A stretch of 64,000 nt of DNA from Shinella sp. PSBB067 (GTDB lineage Bacteria; Pseudomonadota; Alphaproteobacteria; Rhizobiales; Rhizobiaceae): the NCBI RefSeq assembly GCF_016839145.1, contig NZ_CP069303.1, positions 744,001 through 808,000 on the forward strand, given 5' to 3'. The position numbers and the translations under genes are program-made. This document shows positions 58,529 to 64,000 of the stretch, piece by piece (position 1 is the first letter of the stretch; each line of letters begins with the position of its first letter). Below the pieces are notes generated by a model. That model was given only the letters and a program-made list of their open reading frames with translations, was not told where the DNA came from and made no database searches.

Positions 58529-58607
58529 CTGCTTTCGGTTGGAGGGAAGGCGCTCTGGGCGCTCGAATGGAAAAAGCCACCGGCGGGACCGGATCGGGAC
58601 ATCGGCT
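58529..58607. repeat. intergenic repeat, copy B
   Basis: Copy B of the element at 57024-57106, between the sigma-like gene stop and the 64-residue gene start. Minus-strand reading contains CCGG-TCCCG-CCGG followed by TGGCTTTTT, a possible weak terminator or attenuator. The two copies are close but not identical. Confidence 0.6.
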
Positions 58608-59329
58608 CAGGGGATTTCCTCGAGGGCGGCGTGCAGCCGGCGCATCGCGCGCTGGTACCGCTTGCGGGCGGCGGCTTCGGTCAGGCCCAGCTCGACCGCG
58701 ACCTCGGCCTGCGAGAAGCCCTCGATCGCCACGCGGATCACCAGCAGGGCGTCGTCGCCGAGCAGCTTCCGCACGGCGCCGTTCAGCTTTGCGTACCCGG
58801 CCGCGCCGATCCCGCTGTCGCCGCTGTCCGCCACCTCGTCGGGATCGGCGCCGCTGGCGAGATGTTCGCGCGCCGTGTCACGCTGGCGCACGCGGATCAT
58901 GTCGCGCTCGACATTGCGCAGGACCGTGGCCGCGATCCAGTTGACGCGCCCGAGGTCGAGGCTGCGGACCGCCTCGGTGGTGCGCGCCAGCACGTCGGAC
59001 GCGATCTCGTCGGCGGTGCCGAGCCTGCGCCAGATCGACCGGCGGCGGATGGCGTCGAGGCCGGGCCAGAGTGCCAGCAACAGCAGCGTCAGGGCGCAGT
59101 CGGACGCGGGCCCGTCGCCCTGCGCCGCCCCGACCAGCGCACAGAGGATCACGTTCTTCCGGGCCGGATCGCCGGGGGTGCGGTGCAGCCCGTCCAGCAG
59201 GGTCGCTGGATCCCGGAACGGTGCGAGGGCGGCCTGCGCACGCCTGACGGCGTCGAAACTGCGCTGGAAGTGAAGGTTGGAGGAAGATTGCATGAGGTGA
59301 TCACGGATCTCGTGCCACGCGAAGGACAT
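58607..59329 (-). CDS. sigma-70-like (ECF-type) phage regulator
   Basis: The 240-residue protein ends with a sigma region-4-like HTH (LLVIRVAIEGFSQAEVAVELGLTEAAARKRYQRAMRRLHAAL) and has a region-2-like segment (WRRLGTADEIASDVLARTTEAVRSLDLGRVNWIAATVLRNVERD). It could redirect host RNA polymerase to early or late phage promoters. It is the second gene on the minus-strand early operon, after the Com-like protein. Confidence 0.7.
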   Translation of the reverse strand: MSFAWHEIRDHLMQSSSNLHFQRSFDAVRRAQAALAPFRDPATLLDGLHRTPGDPARKNVILCALVGAAQGDGPASDCALTLLLLALWPGLDAIRRRSIWRRLGTADEIASDVLARTTEAVRSLDLGRVNWIAATVLRNVERDMIRVRQRDTAREHLASGADPDEVADSGDSGIGAAGYAKLNGAVRKLLGDDALLVIRVAIEGFSQAEVAVELGLTEAAARKRYQRAMRRLHAALEEIP

Positions 59330-59428
59330 CGGACGCCTGCCTTGCGGCCAGGCGTCCGGCGCCTTCTCGTGGCCAGGTCAGGACGTCGCGCGTCTCTGCG
59401 ATTTCAGGGGGGTGGGTGAATGCGCGCG

Positions 59429-59674
59429 TCAGCGCGCGGGTGCGGTCGCGTTGTTCAGCGTGCCGCAGCCGCGGCAGGTGGCCTGCACCGGGAAGCCCAC
59501 GAGATACTCGTGCCCCCGCGCGAAACGCAGGTGCATGCGGCCGTCCCGACAGACGCCGAGCAGCTTGTCACAGCGCGTGCAGCGCCATTCCGAGTTGAGG
59601 GTGGTGGGCTTGGTCTTCGCGGCGCCGGACCAGCTCGTCGGGGCTGCCTGGCGCGGGGGGAAGGGAGTCGGCAT
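59429..59674 (-). CDS. zinc-ribbon protein, Com-like
   Basis: The 81-residue protein has two Cys pairs, RCTRCDKLLG and ATCRGCGTLN, spaced like the Mu Com translational/transcriptional activator family. It probably binds nucleic acid. First gene of the minus-strand phage operon, downstream of the direct repeats at 59719-59751. Confidence 0.65.
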   Translation of the reverse strand: MPTPFPPRQAAPTSWSGAAKTKPTTLNSEWRCTRCDKLLGVCRDGRMHLRFARGHEYLVGFPVQATCRGCGTLNNATAPAR

Positions 59675-59718
59675 CGGAGTGCTCCTCTGACTGAGTGAGC
59701 ACCCCCATTGGCCGACAG

Positions 59719-59751
59719 AATCATCGACCGTCTAACCCCCCAATCATCGAC
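59719..59751. promoter_or_regulatory. AATCATCGAC direct repeats upstream of the early phage operon
   Basis: Two exact copies (59719-59728 and 59742-59751), followed by a TCATCGA at 59755-59761, lie in the 114-nt gap before the Com-like gene. Spaced 23 bp apart (about two helical turns), they look like operators for a cooperative regulator of the early operon. Confidence 0.45.
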
Positions 59752-59788
59752 GGCTCATCGATGGACGGTTGGACGCGTCGGTCAGCAA

Positions 59789-61903
59789 TCAGCTGGTCTT
59801 CAACCCCCACCAAGACTGGCCGAGGTCTTCGACGTAGTCTTGGAAGACCGGCCACCGCTTTTTCCCCAGCATCTGCTGGATGCCGGTGGACTTCGACCCA
59901 GCGATGAGGTCGCGGGTCTTCACCCCGGGCAGCCCCTTCTTCTTCGCGTCCACCAGTAGCCGGAAACAGTGGACCTGCTGTTCGCTGAACAAAGGCAACT
60001 CCGGCTTTCCGGGCACGTGAAGTGTTCCAGACTCTCCGTCCGCGTTTTCCACGAGGGTCAGGGCGGTGCCGCCGAGCGCAAGTCCGAGGTTTGAACGGAA
60101 GAAAGTCTCAACGAAGCTCTTGTCGAAGCTGGCAAACCCTGCCGAGCCATCGGTGGCCCGGGGAAGGGTCATGATGAGGTTCGCGGCGATGCATTTCGAG
60201 CCGGGATCCTTCCCGCAGAACACGATGCCGGGGCCTGCTCCGGATCGCATGCGCAATTGGACCTCGGCATCCACGAACCACTTCTGTTCGCCCAATCCGC
60301 GCGCGAGGTAGCAGGGAACATCCTTTCCATCGATGGACATGCTGCCGATGAAGAAGAGCCTCGTTGTGATCTCCTGCTTCCCCTGAATTGACAGCACGCT
60401 CTGCAGAGCTTCGATAATCCGCTGCTCGAGCCATTCCGTGCTGATGGCATAGAGCATCCGGTCCTTCGCCGGTGGTACGTCTTCGTCGTCGAAGTCGTCG
60501 ATCACGCTGTCATCGACGTCCTTGCGCACGATCAGCTTGGCTTCGACGAGCCGATCCGGGTCGCTTTTCCTCTCCGAGAAGAATGTTGCGGGAACTGTGT
60601 CTTCCCCTCGGTCATGCAGTTCCAGCAGCAGGGGGAGGAAGTCGCCGAGCTCGCCGGAGCTGAGGTCTCGGAAGGGGTGCTGGATCTTCCACTCGGTGAG
60701 AAGCGTCCGCCCCAGCCTGCGAAGCTCGGGATCGGGATCGCTGAGCAGGCTGCAGCGGTTACGGTCCGAGATCGTGATCTCCAGGAGGGACGGAGGGTCG
60801 GATTCCTGGCGCCGGTAGCGCACCGCGATGACGGCTCGGGAGATCCCCGACGCGCGCTGCAGTACGCGGGCGGGCGCCAGGTAGCTTTGCGCTGTCTTCT
60901 CGATCTCATCACCAAACGGGACAGAAAGACGAAGCCTTTGCTTCCATCTGGCGAGGCGCACCTCGATTTCGACGAGCGCAGTCTTGTCCACGAGGAAGGC
61001 GGGCACGGCAGGTGGGTCAAGCGTGAGCGTCCTGAAGAACTGCGAAAGATCGTAATTCACCCACGTCAGCGGCTTCGTCGAAACATCGTGCCCCAGGACC
61101 TCAGTCGCAAAACACTCGGAAACCAACGCGCGCTCTGGGGCTGTATCAGCGCAAATCTCGATCCGTTGTTCCACAGGAGTGTAGATCAGCAGAACTTCCT
61201 TTTGCGGCCGAAGAAAGCGAAGGCGTCTGCCTCCATTGTCGAGATGTTCGGGAATGCCGGTGATGTCCTTTGGAATCCGGATAATCACCAGAACCGATGG
61301 CTTGTACGCTTCCGTCGCAGGGAGGTCGACGACGCTCATTCCACAATCTACGGAAAGCTTGAGGCGCAACCGCACAGCAGCGAGGAGCTTCTCCTTCGGT
61401 ATAGCGTTTGCGTCCACCGGCTTGGGGTGCTCGAGATCGACATCGAATGCGCTATACAGCTTTCCATCTCGCCACAGACGGGCATTGCGGAAACTCACGG
61501 CGTCATCGAATGCACGACGATGATGAGCGTGAACGTGTAGTGCGACGGCCAACTCGCCAAGCTGAGCAAACGCAGCTTCGTACTCCTCGTTGGAGAGTTC
61601 CTCTTCGGCAATCACCTTGAGAGCGGACGGGCCTTTTCCGTTCGTCAAAAGCAAAACGCGTTGCGCCTCGATTTCGACAGGAAGCGTGACCTCCGGTTTC
61701 ATGTCGTTGATCGCTGCGATCACCGCATTTCGGTTCTCTTCGTTGTCTTCTTCTTCGAGGGGCTGAAAAGGTTCAGCGATCTCCGAGGCAATCGCAACGA
61801 AATTCTCATCGTCCTGAAAAAAGAAGCCCCGAAGAGATTCGGGTGATGCGTTCTCAATTACTGTCTGAAGGGACCGCAAGCTACGTTTCGACGAAGGGGC
61901 CAT
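59789..61903 (-). CDS. unrecognised 704-residue protein of lower GC content
   Basis: No family is recognised. The protein has an acidic N-terminus (EPFQPLEEEDNEENRNAV), a His cluster (ALHVHAHHRRAFDD), a middle beta-rich region (PSVLVIIRIPKDITGIPEHL, EVLLIYTPVEQRIEICADT), a further acidic stretch (DDSVIDDFDDEDVPPAKD) and a C-terminal helical part (QQVHCFRLLVDAKKKGLPGV) that could be a winged helix. Its DNA is visibly less GC-rich than its neighbours. It sits alone between the phage early operon and the recombinase operon, the place where prophage accessory or defence genes are often carried. GAGAGGAAG precedes the ATG at 61903; a GTG at 61906 is also possible. Confidence 0.75.
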   Translation of the reverse strand: MAPSSKRSLRSLQTVIENASPESLRGFFFQDDENFVAIASEIAEPFQPLEEEDNEENRNAVIAAINDMKPEVTLPVEIEAQRVLLLTNGKGPSALKVIAEEELSNEEYEAAFAQLGELAVALHVHAHHRRAFDDAVSFRNARLWRDGKLYSAFDVDLEHPKPVDANAIPKEKLLAAVRLRLKLSVDCGMSVVDLPATEAYKPSVLVIIRIPKDITGIPEHLDNGGRRLRFLRPQKEVLLIYTPVEQRIEICADTAPERALVSECFATEVLGHDVSTKPLTWVNYDLSQFFRTLTLDPPAVPAFLVDKTALVEIEVRLARWKQRLRLSVPFGDEIEKTAQSYLAPARVLQRASGISRAVIAVRYRRQESDPPSLLEITISDRNRCSLLSDPDPELRRLGRTLLTEWKIQHPFRDLSSGELGDFLPLLLELHDRGEDTVPATFFSERKSDPDRLVEAKLIVRKDVDDSVIDDFDDEDVPPAKDRMLYAISTEWLEQRIIEALQSVLSIQGKQEITTRLFFIGSMSIDGKDVPCYLARGLGEQKWFVDAEVQLRMRSGAGPGIVFCGKDPGSKCIAANLIMTLPRATDGSAGFASFDKSFVETFFRSNLGLALGGTALTLVENADGESGTLHVPGKPELPLFSEQQVHCFRLLVDAKKKGLPGVKTRDLIAGSKSTGIQQMLGKKRWPVFQDYVEDLGQSWWGLKTS

Positions 61904-62030
61904 CACTTCCTCTCGCTAAAGACGCCAAGGCAACTATAAGCGCAGCATCCCGCAGGGGCACTCGCCCATCAATAGATTTTCTCCCGCTCCGACATGGGGC
62001 TGTCCCATCGGCAGCCGTCAGGTGGCTTTT

Positions 62031-62053
62031 GATCGGTAACAGCACCACCGATC
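62031..62053. promoter_or_regulatory. GATCGGT-N9-ACCGATC palindrome upstream of the recombinase operon
   Basis: Perfect 7-bp arms at 62031-62037 and 62047-62053, ending 14 nt before the first gene of the recombinase operon. The place and symmetry suit an operator controlling integration or excision genes. The rest of the gap to the 704-residue gene (61904-62030) holds no gene. Confidence 0.5.
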
Positions 62054-62067
62054 ACCGGTACCAAGAC

Positions 62068-62271
62068 ATGAAGCGCCCCAATCCACTCCCTCCCGACCAG
62101 ATGACCGCCGCCGAGCGCCGCGCCGAGCTGTGCGGCCTGCTTGCGCTCGGGCTGGTTCGGTTGCGGATGCGGGATGGGGGCGAAGTAACTGACGATAATG
62201 GAGAACGTTGCCTACACTATCCGCCCGACCAATGCCGTCATGCAACTCCAACTCACCGGAGAAATGCATGA
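62068..62271 (+). CDS. small protein of the DUF2924/recombinase operon
   Basis: A 67-residue protein (MTAAERRAELCGLLALGLVRLRMR, then GERCLHYPPDQ) regularly found directly before DUF2924 and serine recombinase genes in alphaproteobacterial elements (family knowledge). Its function is unknown. It shares ATGA with the DUF2924 gene. Confidence 0.7.
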   Translation: MKRPNPLPPDQMTAAERRAELCGLLALGLVRLRMRDGGEVTDDNGERCLHYPPDQCRHATPTHRRNA

Positions 62272-62723
62272 ACAAGGCCGATCCCATCCCCGCGCGCCTG
62301 GCCGCGCTCAAGACCACGCCGACGCCTGACCTGAAGCAACAGTGGCGCGACCTTTTCGACAGCGAGCCGCCGCCGTTCAACCGCCGCTATCTCGAAAGCC
62401 GCATCGCTTATCGCATCCAGGAACTCGCCTATGGCGGGCTGAAGCCGGAGACAATCCGGCGGCTTGAACGGCTGGGCGAGGAACTGGACGGCGGCGACAC
62501 GACGAAACGCAGGATCCGCGCCGACCGCGATCGCCCGATCAACGGCACACGGCTGCTGCGAGAATGGCAGGGTGTCGAGCAAATCGTCACCGTCACCGCC
62601 GACGGCTTCGAATGGCAGGGGCGGCCCTACAAGTCGCTGTCTGCCATCGCGCGGGCGATCACCGGCACACGTTGGAACGGCTGGGTGTTCTTCGGACTCA
62701 AGAACCACAGGGGGCGGACATGA
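62268..62723 (+). CDS. DUF2924 family protein
   Basis: The 151-residue protein matches DUF2924 (LKQQWRDLFDSEPPPFNRRYLESRIAYRIQELAYGG, GTRLLREWQGVEQIVTVTADGFEWQG, YKSLSAIARAITGTRWNGWVFFGL). It is a constant partner of this serine recombinase type and may be a directionality or DNA-binding factor. ATGA overlaps at both ends show a three-gene operon. Confidence 0.88.
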   Translation: MNKADPIPARLAALKTTPTPDLKQQWRDLFDSEPPPFNRRYLESRIAYRIQELAYGGLKPETIRRLERLGEELDGGDTTKRRIRADRDRPINGTRLLREWQGVEQIVTVTADGFEWQGRPYKSLSAIARAITGTRWNGWVFFGLKNHRGRT

Positions 62724-64000
62724 CGAAGCCGCCGGAAAAATCAAAGGTCGTCCGAAAGCTGCGCTGCGCGGTTTACACCCGGAAATCCTCCGAGGAAGGG
62801 CTGGAGCAGGAGTTCAACAGCCTGCACGCCCAGCGCGAGGCCTGCGAGGCGTACATCGCCAGCCAGCGGTCCGAGGGTTGGGTGCTCGTCCGCGATCAGT
62901 ATGACGACGGAGGCATTTCGGGCGGCACGCTGGAACGGCCCGGTCTGCAACGGCTGCTTGAGGATATCGAGGACGGGCTGGTCGACGTGGTCGTCGTCTA
63001 CAAGATCGACCGCCTCAGCCGCTCGCTGGCCGACTTCGCCAAGCTGGTCGAGGTGTTCGACCGGAACGGGGTGACTTTCGTCTCGGTCACGCAGTCGTTC
63101 AACACGACCACGTCCATGGGTCGGCTGACGCTGAACATCCTGCTGTCTTTCGCCCAGTTCGAACGCGAGGTTACGGCCGAGCGCATCCGAGACAAGGTCG
63201 CCGCCAGCCGGAAGAAGGGCATGTGGATGGGCGGCGTGCCGCCCTACGGCTATCGCGTAGAGAACCGGAAGCTGGTAATCGACGACGAGAGCGCCGCGCA
63301 TGTGCGCTGGATCTTCTCTCGCTTCCTCGACATCGGATCCTGCACGGAACTGGCGCGGGAGGTCGGCGCGCGCGGCATCCGGACGCCGCGCGGCAACCGG
63401 ATCGACAAGAAGTACATCTATCGGATGCTCAGCAACCGCGCCTACATCGGCGAGGCGGTCCACAAGGGCGACAGCTATCCCGGCGAGCACGAAGCGATCA
63501 TCGACCGCGAAACGTGGGACAAGATTCACGCCATCCTGCAGGAGAGCCCCCGCAAGCGCGCCGCCCGGACCCGAGCCGATACGCCCGCGCTGTTGAAGGG
63601 GTTGCTGTTCGGGCCAGATGGCGCCGCTTTCTCACCGACGCATACTCGGAAGGGGGATCGTCTCTATCGCTACTATGTCAGCCAGACCGTGCTGAAGCAT
63701 GGTGCTGGTTCGTGTCCGGTCGGCCGCGTGCCTGCGGGCGAGATCGAGGGCGCTGTCACAGACCAGCTCCGCGCCGTGTTCCGCCAGCCGGAGATTGTTG
63801 CGGGGACCTGGAGGGCGGCGCGTGCCCACGCCGACGACATCTCCGAGGCCGACGCCCGCGCGGCCTTGCAGCAGCTCGACCCGCTTTGGGACGAACTCTT
63901 CCCCGCCGAGCAGGCGCGCATCGTGGCGCTGCTTGTCGAGCGCGTCGACATCGGTAGCGACAGCCTGAACGTCCGGCTCCGGGTGGACGGCCTCGGCGGA
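62720..64000 (+). CDS. large serine recombinase (integrase), C-terminus beyond window
   Basis: The visible 427 residues contain the resolvase/invertase catalytic domain (VYTRKSSEEGLEQEFNSL with the nucleophile Ser, VVVYKIDRLSRSLADFAKLV, FAQFEREVTAERIRDK), a recombinase domain (GVPPYGYRVENRKLVIDDE, RGIRTPRGNRIDKKYIYRML) and the start of the C-terminal zinc-ribbon/coiled region. It is the probable integrase of the element at its right end; the gene is open at the edge. Serine integrases use short att cores, so the attachment site is probably close to its 3' end. Confidence 0.93.
   Translation, partial: MTKPPEKSKVVRKLRCAVYTRKSSEEGLEQEFNSLHAQREACEAYIASQRSEGWVLVRDQYDDGGISGGTLERPGLQRLLEDIEDGLVDVVVVYKIDRLSRSLADFAKLVEVFDRNGVTFVSVTQSFNTTTSMGRLTLNILLSFAQFEREVTAERIRDKVAASRKKGMWMGGVPPYGYRVENRKLVIDDESAAHVRWIFSRFLDIGSCTELAREVGARGIRTPRGNRIDKKYIYRMLSNRAYIGEAVHKGDSYPGEHEAIIDRETWDKIHAILQESPRKRAARTRADTPALLKGLLFGPDGAAFSPTHTRKGDRLYRYYVSQTVLKHGAGSCPVGRVPAGEIEGAVTDQLRAVFRQPEIVAGTWRAARAHADDISEADARAALQQLDPLWDELFPAEQARIVALLVERVDIGSDSLNVRLRVDGLGG

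Overview
The window looks like a chromosomal (or chromid) segment of a high-GC alphaproteobacterium, most likely Rhizobiaceae (Rhizobium/Ensifer/Shinella type). The support is the left-end arrangement iolR-iolC-iolD-iolE-iolB with the long IolC (kinase plus DUF2090), an RpiR-type IolR, an exact GGAA-N6-TTCC operator, and two kinds of intergenic inverted repeat of the sort dispersed in rhizobial genomes. Species cannot be assigned from the sequence alone.

Layout. (1) 1-10960, host-like DNA: myo-inositol catabolism on the minus strand (iolB partial, iolE, iolD, iolC, iolR), a divergent Gfo/Idh/MocA oxidoreductase, a divergent GlxA-type AraC regulator with a membrane-anchored DJ-1/PfpI protein, an NTF2-like protein and a small ABM monooxygenase. 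(2) 10961-23101, a copper (possibly copper/silver) resistance island: Cys-rich four-helix copper-binding protein and CsoR on the minus strand; then cytochrome c, DUF305 protein, glutaredoxin-MauE fusion, split ion channel, a second cytochrome c (minus), His-rich exported protein, multicopper oxidase, 41-residue membrane peptide, DUF302, TVP38/VTT protein, APC transporter, CopA-type P1B ATPase and DUF411 protein. A perfect CsoR operator precedes the cytochrome gene and a MerR/CueR-type operator with 19-bp spacer precedes the ATPase. (3) 23131 to the right edge, a prophage. On the minus strand, read right to left: regulators (Com-like zinc ribbon, sigma-like factor), recombination/replication genes (RecA-like ATPase, SF2 helicase, Fe-S PD-(D/E)XK nuclease, primase-helicase, RuvC-like nuclease), two DNA methyltransferases, TerS/TerL, gpW, portal, protease-capsid fusion, tail genes ending in a GTA-like DUF2460/DUF2163/NlpC-P60/TIM-barrel module, tail fibre, and lysis genes (M15 endolysin, overlapping spanins). 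At the right end a plus-strand operon (small ORF, DUF2924, large serine recombinase) runs out of the window.

How it fits together. The copper island and the prophage lysis end are separated by only 29 bp, and a second metal-resistance cassette (CmtR-like ArsR repressor with a divergent HMA-CDF cation exporter) sits inside the virion structural operon, between head-completion and tail-terminator genes. The most interesting reading is one composite mobile element of at least about 50 kb in which a lambda-head/GTA-tail prophage carries two independent metal-resistance loads. A 16-bp match to a tRNA-Ser 3' end at 11054-11069 is a candidate scar or attachment site at the island's left edge. Other points of note are a programmed -1 frameshift (A AAA AAC) in the tail-assembly chaperone, a palindrome/iteron cluster at 50.6-50.8 kb, the absence of a recognisable lysogeny repressor, and an unrecognised 704-residue gene of visibly lower GC between the phage regulators and the recombinase.
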